A stretch of DNA of 64,000 nt from an uncultured Anderseniella sp. (GCA_947488295.1 CANKYU010000006.1:310001-374000); one strand, 5' to 3'. Positions 19,288-28,811 are shown, numbered from the stretch's first letter. Notes: a model not told the origin generated them from the sequence alone. Numbers and translations are program-made.

Positions 19288-20322
19288 ATGACGACTTCGA
19301 AAGAGATTGTTTTTTCCCGGGAAGGCAGGGTTGGAGTTGTAACGCTCAACCGCGAGCGGGCGCTGAACGCTTTGACTGTTGGCATGGTTCGCGCGCTGGA
19401 TGCCCAATTGCGCGCCTGGGAAACCGACCGTAGCGTGAAGCGTGTTGTCATTGAAGGTGCCGGTGACAAGGCGTTTTGCGCCGGCGGTGACATTCGCCAG
19501 TTGTATGACTGGGGTCTGGCCATGGACCAGAAGTTTCTCGATTTCTACCGCGAGGAATACCTGCTCAACACCTACATCAAGCATTATCCCAAACCATATA
19601 TTGCATTGCTTGACGGCATCGTGATGGGTGGTGGTGTCGGGGTGTCCGTGCACGGTTCGCATCGGATCGTCACCGAGGCCACAACCTTCGCCATGCCTGA
19701 AACCGGGATCGGATTGTTTCCGGATGTTGGCGGAACCTATTTCCTGCCGCGCTGTCCCGGCGAAACCGGCATGTATATGGGACTGACCGGCGCCCGGTTG
19801 AAAGCTGGCGACGCCGTCTATGCCGGCGTTGGTACGCATTTCGTTCCCAGACAGCAATTGCCGGACCTGAAACGTGCCTTGAGGGCGTTCGACAACGTGG
19901 ATGACGCCATTCGCCAGTATGCCGTCCCGATTGATCCGGAAACGTTCGGACGCCATCGCGGCGCCATTGACCGTCACTTCCTGCAGAGCTCGGCAGAACA
20001 TGTGTTTGAGAGCCTCAGGTCGGATCCGTCGGACTGGGCGCAGAAACAGGCGGACATAATGGCGCTCAAATCGCCCACCAGCCTGAAGATATGCCACCGT
20101 CAGCTGCGCGACGGCCTGACGCTGGACTTCAACGCCTGCATGCGGATGGAATACCGCATCGTCAATCGGATATTCACCGGTCACGACTTCTTTGAAGGAA
20201 CCCGTGCCGTTGTCATCGACAAGGACATGGAGCCGCAATGGAAACCGGCATCTCTGGGGGCTGTCAGGAATAGCGAGATCAATGCCTATTTCGAACCGCT
20301 TGCTGAAGAACTGCCGGTCTGA
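19288..20322 (+). CDS. 3-hydroxyisobutyryl-CoA hydrolase (enoyl-CoA hydratase family)
   Basis: The 344-residue crotonase-fold protein is of the length and motif type of 3-hydroxyisobutyryl-CoA hydrolase, which removes CoA in valine degradation. It has the oxyanion-hole segments AFCAGGDIRQLYDWG and MGGGVGVSVHG, then MPETGIGLFPDVGGTYFL, where E and D are the catalytic residues of the hydrolases. Some annotations call such proteins enoyl-CoA hydratase. It starts 20 bases after the palindromic element and lies in line with the acyl-CoA dehydrogenase gene. Confidence 0.9.
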   Translation: MTTSKEIVFSREGRVGVVTLNRERALNALTVGMVRALDAQLRAWETDRSVKRVVIEGAGDKAFCAGGDIRQLYDWGLAMDQKFLDFYREEYLLNTYIKHYPKPYIALLDGIVMGGGVGVSVHGSHRIVTEATTFAMPETGIGLFPDVGGTYFLPRCPGETGMYMGLTGARLKAGDAVYAGVGTHFVPRQQLPDLKRALRAFDNVDDAIRQYAVPIDPETFGRHRGAIDRHFLQSSAEHVFESLRSDPSDWAQKQADIMALKSPTSLKICHRQLRDGLTLDFNACMRMEYRIVNRIFTGHDFFEGTRAVVIDKDMEPQWKPASLGAVRNSEINAYFEPLAEELPV

Positions 20323-20349
20323 CGATAATGCAGGCCGGTGCCGGTGTCC

Positions 20350-21144
20350 TCAGTCGAGCGGCGAGAAGCGCAACGAAAGACACGACATCCCGCCATCAAG
20401 CTTGGCTGCCTCGGTATTGCCCACTTCATGCACATCATAACCTGCTGCGGACAGTTTCTCGGCAGTATGCGGAAATCCGGCCGGCATCAGCACGAGTTCG
20501 TTGAACCGGATGGCGTTTGCTGCCGCGTCTTCACCGTCGGCCGTATTGATCACCCGGTAACCGTCAAAACATCCTGTGTCCGACAGGCGGCGGGTGGCCA
20601 GCACCGTTTCCTCGTCCATAAGCGAACAGTCGGTCTTGAAATGCAACACGCCTGCCGGTGTTGTGACCTCGCGTACCTTGTAATTCCAGTTCGACGTTAC
20701 CTGAGCCAGTTCGGTGATGCCTGCTGCATCGGTGCGGGCAGACCGCCCGACCAGTATTTCCCGTTCGGTGACCAGTATGTCGCCGCCATCAATGAAACCG
20801 GGCCCGGCAATCGAAACGACATCGTTGTAGAACTCCGACAGGACAGGGGCCATGACCGCTGCCTCTCCGATACGCGATGGTGCGCCCGGCCGCATTGCAA
20901 TTGCGCACTCCGGCAGACACAGGGCGGCATCTTCCACGAAGACGGAGTCGGGATAATCGTCAAGCGGTTCAAGAACACTCACTGCAGCGCCTGTGGAGGC
21001 CAGCAGCGAAACATAATGGGCATGGTCTTGCAGGAAGCGTTGCAGGTCGGGTGCGCCGGTATCAACAGCGCGCAGGCCGTCCACAATACCGGCGCCAGGT
21101 TTGCGCGCTATGGCATGGGTAAAAGTATAGGAACGTGCAGTCAT
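20350..21144 (-). CDS. Dimethylarginine dimethylaminohydrolase (dimethylargininase)-like
   Basis: The 264-residue guanidino-group-modifying enzyme should hydrolyse methylated arginine to citrulline and a methylamine, or a related arginine-type substrate. It shows SVFVEDAAL, FIDGGDILV, the catalytic histidine in LHFKTDCSLMDE and the nucleophilic cysteine near the end in GGMSCLSLRF, all in family order. Length is typical. It runs opposite to the flanking valine-catabolism genes, converging with the hydrolase gene and diverging from the mmsB-like gene, so it is probably a separate unit. Confidence 0.87.
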   Translation of the reverse strand: MTARSYTFTHAIARKPGAGIVDGLRAVDTGAPDLQRFLQDHAHYVSLLASTGAAVSVLEPLDDYPDSVFVEDAALCLPECAIAMRPGAPSRIGEAAVMAPVLSEFYNDVVSIAGPGFIDGGDILVTEREILVGRSARTDAAGITELAQVTSNWNYKVREVTTPAGVLHFKTDCSLMDEETVLATRRLSDTGCFDGYRVINTADGEDAAANAIRFNELVLMPAGFPHTAEKLSAAGYDVHEVGNTEAAKLDGGMSCLSLRFSPLD

Positions 21145-21316
21145 TGGATGTCCGGAATATCACAGTCGCACGATGTATTATCAGTCTGCTTTGCAGTTGT
21201 ACAAGGATATCGCCGGCTGCATGGCCTGGCTTGTCGGATGCCCCTTGCATGTCACCGCCAGTACTTGCGATGTTACCGCAAAACAAGGACATGCGATTAC
21301 AGAGAGGCAGCGTTTC

Positions 21317-22207
21317 ATGGCGAGCATAGGTTTCATTGGTTTGGGCAACATGGGCGGCCCGATGGCGGACAATCTGGTCAAGGCAGGTCATCAGGTACGC
21401 GGGTTTGATCTGTCCGCCGACAGCGTGGCTCGCTTTGTATCGGCTGGCGGGGCGGCTGCCGACAGCATTGCTGCGGCGGTTGCCGGCGCCGATGTTGTTG
21501 TGACCATGCTGCCGGCCGGCAAGCATGTAAGGGATGTCTACACAGGTGATGATGGCCTGATATCCGTGTGCAAGCCGGGCACCTTGATGATCGACAGTTC
21601 CACGATCGATGTGGAAACGGCAAGACAGGTGATTGCCCAGGCGGACGAGGCCGGCCATCAGATGCTTGATGCACCGGTATCCGGTGGTACGACCGGCGCC
21701 GCAGCCGGCACGCTGACTTTCATGTGCGGCGGAAGCGATGCCGCCTTTGCCAGCGCCCAGCCGTTTCTGGATATCATGGGGGGTAACATCGTCCACGCCG
21801 GCGGGCCTGGCAACGGGCAGGCGGCAAAGGTCTGCAACAACATGCTTCTTGCTGTTTCGATGATCGGCACCTGCGAGGCATTCGTGATGGCGGAACGGCT
21901 GGGCCTGGATGCACAGCGGTTTTTTGATATCTCGTCGACCGCGTCCGGTCAGAGCTGGTCGATGACCACCTATTGCCCCGTGCCCGGCCCGGTTCCCACC
22001 TCACCGGCCAACCGTGACTATCAACCCGGGTTTGCAGCCGCCATGATGTTCAAGGACCTCGATCTGGCGAAAGGCGCTGCGGAAAGCTCAAAAACTTTCA
22101 CACCAATGGGCGCTCGAGCACTTGAGCTTTACAAAGAGTTTATGGATGCAGGTGGTGCGGATACTGACTTTTCCGGCATAATCAGGCATCTGGCTGGCAG
22201 AAAATAG
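21317..22207 (+). CDS. mmsB: 3-hydroxyisobutyrate dehydrogenase
   Basis: The 296-residue enzyme oxidises 3-hydroxyisobutyrate to methylmalonate semialdehyde with NAD, the step after the CoA hydrolase encoded nearby. The N-terminal nucleotide loop is FIGLGNMGGPMADNL, the substrate motif DAPVSGGTTGAAAGTL, and the catalytic lysine in GNGQAAKVCNNMLL. Residues around 215-235 carry a proline-rich loop typical of MmsB. ATG 21317 has GAGAGG upstream and begins exactly at the Rossmann strand; a longer in-frame extension upstream is not conserved in type. Confidence 0.92.
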   Translation: MASIGFIGLGNMGGPMADNLVKAGHQVRGFDLSADSVARFVSAGGAAADSIAAAVAGADVVVTMLPAGKHVRDVYTGDDGLISVCKPGTLMIDSSTIDVETARQVIAQADEAGHQMLDAPVSGGTTGAAAGTLTFMCGGSDAAFASAQPFLDIMGGNIVHAGGPGNGQAAKVCNNMLLAVSMIGTCEAFVMAERLGLDAQRFFDISSTASGQSWSMTTYCPVPGPVPTSPANRDYQPGFAAAMMFKDLDLAKGAAESSKTFTPMGARALELYKEFMDAGGADTDFSGIIRHLAGRK

Positions 22208-22400
22208 CCAAAAACCAAGGCTGCAAGATTTTGCTAACCGTGCCGTCAGGTCTGTCTAATTTGATGCAAATTAGCCTCTGATTTACCTATATCATTGAGC
22301 TGATCTTAAAAAACCGGCCCTAGAGTCATCGTCAAGGCAGGGACAAAACCTGCCACTCAAAAATCGACGAACTTAAAACATAAACGGGCAGGTATTGAAC

Positions 22401-22913
22401 ATGAACAAGATGACCGCAATGGCGGTCCGCGATGACGTGGACCAGGACAAAAACGAAATCAAGAATCGCTATCTTGAGTCACTGACACTTATCGAACGGC
22501 TTCACCGTCGTTTGCTGGATGTGATCAAGGATGAGTTCGAACGCAACGGCGAACAGGAAGTCAATTCCGTACAGGCGCTTTTGCTGTTCAACATCGGCGA
22601 CAGTGAACTCACTGCGGGTGAACTGAAAACCCGCGGCTACTACCAGGGTTCAAACGTTTCCTACAATCTGAAGAAGCTTGTTGATCAGGGCTATGTGAGC
22701 CATGAGCGTTCAAGCGCTGACAAGCGTTCCGTGCGTATATCGCTGACCGAACGCGGTCAGGTGATTCGCGAACAGATTGACGCGTTGTATAACCGTCAGT
22801 TGCTGTCACTGCGCGAAGTAGCCGACATTGATGTCGAAGAATTTGATCGTCTGAACAAGGCTCTGGCTCGCCTCGAGCGCTTCTGGACCGATCAGATTCT
22901 GTATCGTCTGTAA
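22401..22913 (+). CDS. ldtR: MarR-family regulator, LdtR-like
   Basis: The roughly 170-residue winged-helix regulator has a central DNA-binding domain (ELKTRGYYQGSNVSYNLKKL as recognition region, then wing residues SADKRSVRISLTERG) between helical dimerisation segments. The adjacent gene encodes an L,D-transpeptidase, matching the ldtR-ldtP pair described in Liberibacter and Sinorhizobium, where LdtR controls ldtP and osmotic tolerance. ATG 22401 is preferred to TTG 22395. About 190 bases of AT-rich leader precede it, and a strong terminator follows. Confidence 0.85.
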   Translation: MNKMTAMAVRDDVDQDKNEIKNRYLESLTLIERLHRRLLDVIKDEFERNGEQEVNSVQALLLFNIGDSELTAGELKTRGYYQGSNVSYNLKKLVDQGYVSHERSSADKRSVRISLTERGQVIREQIDALYNRQLLSLREVADIDVEEFDRLNKALARLERFWTDQILYRL

Positions 22914-23019
22914 CAACCGCGGGCGACCGCAACCAGAGACAAAATGGGCTGCACAGCGCGCAGATCGTGCCTGAAACCCATTCGCGGCAGCAGCTTGTCT
23001 GTCGTCTCTCGATAATGTG

Positions 23020-23055
23020 AACCCGCGAAAGGTCATTGCTTTTCGCGGGTTTTTT
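23020..23055 (+). terminator. Rho-independent terminator after ldtR
   Basis: A perfect 11-bp stem (AACCCGCGAAA with TTTCGCGGGTT) and a 10-base loop are followed by a run of T residues to 23055. It lies about 107 bases after the regulator stop and separates ldtR from the transpeptidase gene, so the two are probably transcribed separately. Confidence 0.88.
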
Positions 23056-23181
23056 CATTGCACGGGCCCCAAATTGAATTGGCTTGCCCCAATGAGGCCG
23101 GAATTAACAGACATTCACTATCAACAAATCCGCGAATGATGTATGCACAGTGCTTGAGGTTCGTTGATCGGGGAATGTGAG

Positions 23182-24576
23182 ATGTTGGCTGGGATTGCAA
23201 GAGTTTCACTGGCGGTTTTGGTGGCAGGTACGGTTTCATACGCCGCTGCGCCGGTTGGAGAAGCCGGCGCTGAATCGATTGAGCGCCAGTACTATCCGCG
23301 CACTCGATCCAAACAGCCCGCGAACATCGGCATCAACAGGAATGGCGACCGCGCTGCGACCACACTGAATTCGGCAACGAATTGGCTCAGGTCTTCGCCA
23401 TCGAGTGCCGAAACCCGGGATGCTCTGTCCTCGCGCACACAGATATATAGCGGCAATCGCTCAGTCGCTCCCATGCTCCACACACGCAGTGCCGCAGCGC
23501 TTGAGGCGGCGATCCGGTTTTACGAGAGAATTGCACGCGGCGGTGGATGGGGTCGGATTTCCGCTTCCAGGTCCCTGCGTCAGGGTGGAAAAGGCCGCGC
23601 CGTAATCGCTGTACGTCGCCGGCTGGCGATCGAAGGCTATCTGCCACGCAGTGCAGCAGACGGCGAAAAGTATGATGCGGTGGTCGCGCAGGCGGTTGCC
23701 GGATTTCAGCAAAACCACGGTCTCCCGGTTACCGGACGTGTTGGCAAGGCGACTGCCGCTGCGATGTCGGTGCCGGCTCGGGCAAGGCTGGAAACCATGC
23801 AGGCCAATCTGATCCGCCTGCCTGAGTATACCAAGGGCCTCAGCAGCAAGTATGTGCTGGTCAACATTCCGGCAGCCAAGCTCGAGGCGGTAGAGAGCAA
23901 CCGGGTTGTTTCAAGCCATGCTGTCATTGTCGGCAAGCCGGAACGTCCGTCGCCGATCGTGACCAGCCAGATCAGCGAGATAAATTTCAATCCCTACTGG
24001 CATTCGCCCAAGTCCATCGTGATCAAGGACATCGTACCCAAGGTGCGCAAGTCCAGATCGATCCTGGACAAGATGCAGATCAAGATATTCGACGGATATC
24101 GTGGCCCGGAAGTTGACCCGCGTTCAGTAGACTGGGATGCACCGGCAGAAGAGATCGCCGACAAATACCATTTCCGCCAGGAACCCGGCGGGGAAAACGC
24201 CATGGCGTCGGTCAAGATCAACTTCCGCAACAAGTTTTCGGTCTATATGCATGACACGCCGACGAAAACGCTTTTCCAGGAAAACCAGCGCTATTTCAGC
24301 TCGGGTTGCGTGCGCGTGGAAGATGTTCACCAGCTGACCTCCTGGGTGCTTGGCAATCAGGACGGTTGGAACCTGCGCCAGATCAAGTCGGTTGCCCGCT
24401 CGGAAGATCGCATTGATGTTGCCCTGAAAGGCAACGTTGCCGTTCACTGGGTGTACCTGACTGCATGGGCAGGCCCTGACGGTATGGTGCGTTTTCGCGA
24501 TGATATTTACGAGCTTGACGGTACCGGGTTCATCACCGGCCAGCCCATTGGTTCACCCGAAGGCCGCGCCGGGTAG
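23182..24576 (+). CDS. ldtP: L,D-transpeptidase with peptidoglycan-binding domain
   Basis: The roughly 464-residue exported enzyme cross-links or modifies peptidoglycan through L,D bonds. It has a signal peptide (MLAGIARVSLAVLVAGTVSY, cleavage near AAA), a PG_binding_1 domain at about 135-195 (RRRLAIEGYLP and AVAGFQQNHGLPVTGRVG), and a C-terminal YkuD catalytic domain. The active-site histidine is in YMHDTP and the cysteine is at residue 376 in SSGCVRVED. ATG 23182 is preferred over TTG 23164 because GGGGA is well spaced before it and the signal peptide starts there. Confidence 0.93.
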   Translation: MLAGIARVSLAVLVAGTVSYAAAPVGEAGAESIERQYYPRTRSKQPANIGINRNGDRAATTLNSATNWLRSSPSSAETRDALSSRTQIYSGNRSVAPMLHTRSAAALEAAIRFYERIARGGGWGRISASRSLRQGGKGRAVIAVRRRLAIEGYLPRSAADGEKYDAVVAQAVAGFQQNHGLPVTGRVGKATAAAMSVPARARLETMQANLIRLPEYTKGLSSKYVLVNIPAAKLEAVESNRVVSSHAVIVGKPERPSPIVTSQISEINFNPYWHSPKSIVIKDIVPKVRKSRSILDKMQIKIFDGYRGPEVDPRSVDWDAPAEEIADKYHFRQEPGGENAMASVKINFRNKFSVYMHDTPTKTLFQENQRYFSSGCVRVEDVHQLTSWVLGNQDGWNLRQIKSVARSEDRIDVALKGNVAVHWVYLTAWAGPDGMVRFRDDIYELDGTGFITGQPIGSPEGRAG

Positions 24577-24725
24577 TTTCATCCATTCCTTCAGTGAATG
24601 CTGCATTTCTGTAATTCAGCGACGCATTGCCGCTTGCGGAAAAACACGCATTGCGTGACCGGTTACTTATCTGTCATACCGTTTCTCTTGTTTTGCCCGA
24701 AAATAGTGCAGAGGGAAGCTTCGAC

Positions 24726-26033
24726 ATGACTGCTCAACCGAAAACAACCCAATCCGGGATTTTTCCGGGCTTCTTTTCCGACCCTCTGGCCGGTTCCGAC
24801 GCCGAGCTGGCATCAGCAATATCTCAGGAGTTTGACCGTCAGCAGCACGAAATTGAGCTGATCGCGTCAGAGAACATTGTGTCGCGTGCCGTGCTGGAAG
24901 CACAGGGCTCCGTGCTGACCAACAAGTACGCCGAAGGTTATCCGGGCAGGCGGTATTATGGTGGCTGCCAGTATGTTGATATCGCGGAAGAGCTTGCTAT
25001 CCGGCGGGCCTGCCAGCTGTTCAATTGCGAATATGCCAATGTGCAGCCCCATTCCGGCGCAAACGCCAACCAGGCGGTGTTCTTTGCCCTGCTGCAGCCC
25101 GGTGATACCTATCTGGGGCTTGACCTTGCCTGTGGCGGCCACCTGACCCACGGATCACCTGTCAACCAGTCCGGCAAGTGGTTTAACCCGGTGCCCTACA
25201 AGGTAGATCCGGTGACACACCTGATCGACTATGACGAGGTTGAGAAACTTGCCCTCGAGCATAAGCCGAAGCTCATACTTGCCGGTGGTTCGGCCTATCC
25301 CAGATTTATCGACTTCAAGCGCTTTCGTGAAATCGCCGACAAGGTCGGTGCCTGGTTTATGGTTGATATGGCGCACATTGCCGGTCTGGTCGCCGGTGGA
25401 TCGCATCCCAATCCGCTGGAGCATGCCCATGTCGCCACCACCACGACCCACAAGACACTGCGCGGTCCGCGCGGCGGCATGATCCTGTCCAATGACCCAG
25501 CTTTGGGAAAGAAATTCAATTCGTCGGTTTTTCCCGGCCTGCAGGGCGGCCCGTTGATGCATGTGATCGCCGCCAAGGCGGTCGCGTTCGGCGAAGCGCT
25601 GCGGCCCGACTTCAAGGAGTACTCCGCCGCGGTTGTTGCCAACGCCAATGCCCTCGCTGAAGCCATGTTGGAAGGTGGCCTCGATCTGGTGTCCGGCGGC
25701 ACCGACACCCACGTCATCCTGGTTGACCTGCGCCCGAAGAAGATCACCGGGAAGGCAGCCGAAGCCGCACTTGGGCGGGCAAACATCACCTGCAACAAGA
25801 ACGGTATCCCGTTTGACCCGGAAAAGCCGATGATCACTTCGGGCATCCGCCTCGGTTCACCTGCCGGCACCACGCGCGGGTTCGGTGTCGCGGAATTCCG
25901 CGAGGTTGGGCAGTTGATTATCGAAGTGCTTGACGGGCTTTCCGTCAACGGTGAAGAAGGGAATTCTGACGTAGAATCAGCGGTTAAGGATAAGGTGGTT
26001 GCATTGACCGGTCGTTTTCCGATTTATTCCTGA
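24726..26033 (+). CDS. glyA: Serine hydroxymethyltransferase
   Basis: The 435-residue PLP enzyme interconverts serine and glycine with tetrahydrofolate and feeds one-carbon metabolism. The PLP lysine is at about residue 243 in TTTTHKTLRGPRGG, and EGYPGRRYYGGC and GGHLTHGS are the usual conserved segments. ATG 24726 gives the family length; an upstream in-frame extension is not conserved in type. It heads the glyA-nrdR-rib-nusB run typical of alphaproteobacteria. Confidence 0.97.
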   Translation: MTAQPKTTQSGIFPGFFSDPLAGSDAELASAISQEFDRQQHEIELIASENIVSRAVLEAQGSVLTNKYAEGYPGRRYYGGCQYVDIAEELAIRRACQLFNCEYANVQPHSGANANQAVFFALLQPGDTYLGLDLACGGHLTHGSPVNQSGKWFNPVPYKVDPVTHLIDYDEVEKLALEHKPKLILAGGSAYPRFIDFKRFREIADKVGAWFMVDMAHIAGLVAGGSHPNPLEHAHVATTTTHKTLRGPRGGMILSNDPALGKKFNSSVFPGLQGGPLMHVIAAKAVAFGEALRPDFKEYSAAVVANANALAEAMLEGGLDLVSGGTDTHVILVDLRPKKITGKAAEAALGRANITCNKNGIPFDPEKPMITSGIRLGSPAGTTRGFGVAEFREVGQLIIEVLDGLSVNGEEGNSDVESAVKDKVVALTGRFPIYS

Positions 26034-26085
26034 TCGAAACGCAACTGAGTCTAACCGACAAGTCAAAAGGAGGGGCTGACTGCTC

Positions 26086-26610
26086 ATGCGGTGTCCCTAC
26101 TGTAGCAGCCACGATTCGCAGGTGAAGGATTCACGGCCCTCGGAAGATGGCGCTGCCATCCGGCGCAGGCGCCATTGTCCCGATTGCGGCGGCAGGTTCA
26201 CGACTTTTGAGCGCGTTCAGCTGCGTGAACTGATCGTGCTGAAGAAATCCGGCAAGCGGGTCCCGTTTGATCGCGATAAACTGGCCCGATCAGTGGCAAT
26301 CGCGGTTCGCAAGCGGCCGGTTGATCCGGATCGGCTTGAGCGCATGATGTCGTCCATTGTCCGGCAACTCGAAAGCCTTGGCGAAACCGAGATTACCAGC
26401 GACCTGATTGGTGAGCATGTCATGGAGGGCTTGCGGGTTCTCGATGATGTTGCCTATGTCCGGTTTGCCTCCGTATACCGGAACTTTCGGGAAGCCCGTG
26501 ATTTCGAGGAATTGCTCGGTGAACTTTCATCTGAAGACGAGATCCCCGGCGAGAGTGACGACGACAATGGCAACAGCACAGCCGATAAACGTGATGGCGC
26601 CGCTGATTGA
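26086..26610 (+). CDS. nrdR: Transcriptional repressor NrdR
   Basis: The 174-residue protein represses ribonucleotide reductase genes according to ATP/dATP levels. The N-terminal zinc ribbon has CPYC and CPDCGG pairs (residues 3-34), followed by the RRRH stretch and an ATP-cone domain (VLKKSGKRVPFDRDKLARS onward). The last 25 residues are an acidic tail beyond the usual end. An AAGGAGGGG-type ribosome-binding site precedes the ATG. Location after glyA and before ribD is conserved in related genomes. Confidence 0.96.
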   Translation: MRCPYCSSHDSQVKDSRPSEDGAAIRRRRHCPDCGGRFTTFERVQLRELIVLKKSGKRVPFDRDKLARSVAIAVRKRPVDPDRLERMMSSIVRQLESLGETEITSDLIGEHVMEGLRVLDDVAYVRFASVYRNFREARDFEELLGELSSEDEIPGESDDDNGNSTADKRDGAAD

Positions 26611-26622
26611 GGCTTCCTGTCC

Positions 26623-27723
26623 ATGAATGACGAAGCCTATATGCGCCGAGCCATCGCCGTTGGCAGACGCCGGCGCGGATCGACCGGGGAAAATCCGTCT
26701 GTCGGGTGCATTATTGTGTCCGGAGGTGAGATTGTCGCCGCGGCATCAACTGCGCCAGGAGGGCGCCCACACGCGGAGACCCGGGCGCTAGCGATGGCAG
26801 GCGAGGCGGCGCGTGGAGCAACTGCCTTTGTTTCGCTTGAGCCGTGTTGCCACCATGGTCAAACGCCGCCGTGCGTCGACGCGCTGATTGATTCCGGTGT
26901 TGCGAGGGTGGTGACAGCCCTCGATGATCCTGATCCCCGGGTATCTGGCGGAGGTCACCAGGCGCTGCTGGATGCCGGCATTGAGGTCACTCAAGGTATA
27001 CTGGCGGATCAGGCGAAATGGGAATTGCGTGCCTTTCTCAAACGCCACATTAACAAACGCGCCTATGTGACTCTGAAGCTGGCCGTTTCCGCAGACGGGA
27101 AAATCGCATCGAAACCTGGTGAACCGACTGCGATCACCGGGGAAACGGCGCGCGACCGCGTGCATCTGCTGCGTGCCGAGGTCGATGCCATTCTTGTCGG
27201 TGTCAGCACCGTGTTGGCTGATGATCCCGACCTGACCTGCCGTTTACCGGGAATGAACGGTCGCTCACCAGTCCGTGTTGTTTCGGACAGCAGATTGTCT
27301 ATACCGCTGGCAAGCAGACTGGTTGCAACTGCCAATGATGTGCCGGTGTGGATCATGACTACGAATGCGTCTGACGCGGCCACCAGGGGTGCGCTGGAAA
27401 CCAGGGGTGTTCAGGTGATCGAGTGTCTCGCGACACACGATGGAAAAGTGAACCTGGATGACATGTTGGCGAAACTGGCTGAAAGGGGTGTCTCGCATGT
27501 GTTGGCCGAAGGCGGCGCACATATGGCAAAAGCCCTGGTCGAGGCCGATCTGGTTGATGAAGCGGTGCTGCTGCAGGCGCCTGTGAAAATTGGCCCGCAG
27601 GGGCTGGCCGCAATGGCCAGCCTGCCGCTTGACACCATCAGGGCGTCCGCTCGTTTCAGGCAGCGGGGAGAAAGTGAAACACTGGGTGCAGATTGGCTCG
27701 CCAAATACGTCCGGGTACGCTAA
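26623..27723 (+). CDS. ribD: Bifunctional riboflavin deaminase/reductase RibD
   Basis: The 366-residue enzyme carries out the deamination and side-chain reduction steps of riboflavin synthesis. The N-terminal deaminase has zinc-binding PHAETRAL and EPCCHHGQTPPC; the C-terminal reductase begins near residue 147 with YVTLKLAVSADGKIA and carries VLAEGGAHMAKAL. It follows nrdR by 12 bases and precedes ribE by 9, within a single likely transcript. Confidence 0.96.
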   Translation: MNDEAYMRRAIAVGRRRRGSTGENPSVGCIIVSGGEIVAAASTAPGGRPHAETRALAMAGEAARGATAFVSLEPCCHHGQTPPCVDALIDSGVARVVTALDDPDPRVSGGGHQALLDAGIEVTQGILADQAKWELRAFLKRHINKRAYVTLKLAVSADGKIASKPGEPTAITGETARDRVHLLRAEVDAILVGVSTVLADDPDLTCRLPGMNGRSPVRVVSDSRLSIPLASRLVATANDVPVWIMTTNASDAATRGALETRGVQVIECLATHDGKVNLDDMLAKLAERGVSHVLAEGGAHMAKALVEADLVDEAVLLQAPVKIGPQGLAAMASLPLDTIRASARFRQRGESETLGADWLAKYVRVR

Positions 27724-27732
27724 ACGATTGCC

Positions 27733-28341
27733 ATGTTTACCGGCATCGTCACAGATATTGGCACGATTGAAAGCGTTGAACTGCGTGGCGACACACAGTT
27801 CACCATCTCCTGTGGCTATGACGCCGCCGGAATAGCGCTTGGTGCGTCGATCTGTTGCTCCGGATGTTGTCTGACGGTTACCTCTGTCGTGGCCAGTGCA
27901 GACAATGGCAGCCGGTTCACTGTGGATGTATCTGCCGAAAGTCTGTCAAAAACCACGCTTGGCGGTTGGAGAGAGGGTACCCGGATCAACCTTGAACGCG
28001 CCCTGAAGGCCGGTGATGAACTGGGCGGGCACATTGTTTCAGGCCATGTCGACGGCGTTGCGGAGATCATATCGCTCGAGGATGAAGGCGACAGTCGCCG
28101 GTTTGTGTTTCGGGCACCTGATGAACTAGCCAGGTTCATTGCGCCCAAAGGGTCTGTCTGCCTTAACGGCACGTCTCTGACGGTGAACGAGGTCGACGGC
28201 GTTAATTTTGGCATCAATCTGATACCGCATACCTTGTCGGTTACAAGCTGGGGCGCGGCGCGCGCTGGTGACAGGGTGAATCTGGAAATAGATATGCTGG
28301 CGCGCTACGTGGCGCGCCTTTATGAAAGCATCGACAAATGA
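27733..28341 (+). CDS. ribE: Riboflavin synthase alpha subunit
   Basis: The 202-residue enzyme dismutates two lumazine molecules to riboflavin. It contains the two lumazine-binding repeats, the first starting at the N-terminus (MFTGIVTDIGTIESVE) and the second near residue 97 (GHIVSGHVDGVAEI; SVCLNGTSLTVNEVDG). Its stop overlaps the ribH start by four bases. Confidence 0.96.
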   Translation: MFTGIVTDIGTIESVELRGDTQFTISCGYDAAGIALGASICCSGCCLTVTSVVASADNGSRFTVDVSAESLSKTTLGGWREGTRINLERALKAGDELGGHIVSGHVDGVAEIISLEDEGDSRRFVFRAPDELARFIAPKGSVCLNGTSLTVNEVDGVNFGINLIPHTLSVTSWGAARAGDRVNLEIDMLARYVARLYESIDK

Positions 28342-28811
28342 CAAAAATACCCTCGATCCCGTCTGCATCGCCGGACGAGAAATTTCGCGTTCTCATAGTG
28401 CAGTCACCCTATTACGAACATATCGCGTCTCAATTGCTTGAGGGCGCCAGAGCACGTCTTGAGACCGCCGGATGTGAAATCGAAGTCGCCAGCGTGCCCG
28501 GTGCGCTCGAGATACCGGGCACTATCTCCATTGCGTATGAGTTCGGCGACTATGACGGATTTGTTGCGCTTGGTTGTGTTATTCGCGGTGAGACCACGCA
28601 CTATGAAATCGTTTCCGGTGAAAGTGCGCGTGGCCTGATGGACCTGTGCATTGACGGTGCTTGTATCGGCAATGGCATCCTGACGGTTGAAAACGAGGAC
28701 CAGGCAAAAACAAGGGCCAATGTCGCGGACATGAACAAGGGGGCAGGGGCTGCCGAGGCCTGCCTTGCAATGATGCAGTTCAGGCTCGATCAGGAATCTC
28801 GTGATGACTGA
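28338..28811 (+). CDS. ribH: 6,7-dimethyl-8-ribityllumazine synthase
   Basis: The 157-residue enzyme forms lumazine from the pyrimidine product of RibD and a four-carbon phosphate. The conserved segments are VPGALEIPGTI and ALGCVIRGETTHYEIVSGE, with the catalytic histidine in THYE. It overlaps ribE by four bases and nusB by eight. Confidence 0.96.
   Translation: MTKIPSIPSASPDEKFRVLIVQSPYYEHIASQLLEGARARLETAGCEIEVASVPGALEIPGTISIAYEFGDYDGFVALGCVIRGETTHYEIVSGESARGLMDLCIDGACIGNGILTVENEDQAKTRANVADMNKGAGAAEACLAMMQFRLDQESRDD

Noticed and set aside
19231..20238. Long minus-strand open frame opposite the hydrolase gene
   Set aside because: It is the antisense shadow of a clearly recognisable crotonase-family gene, without ribosome-binding site or motif.
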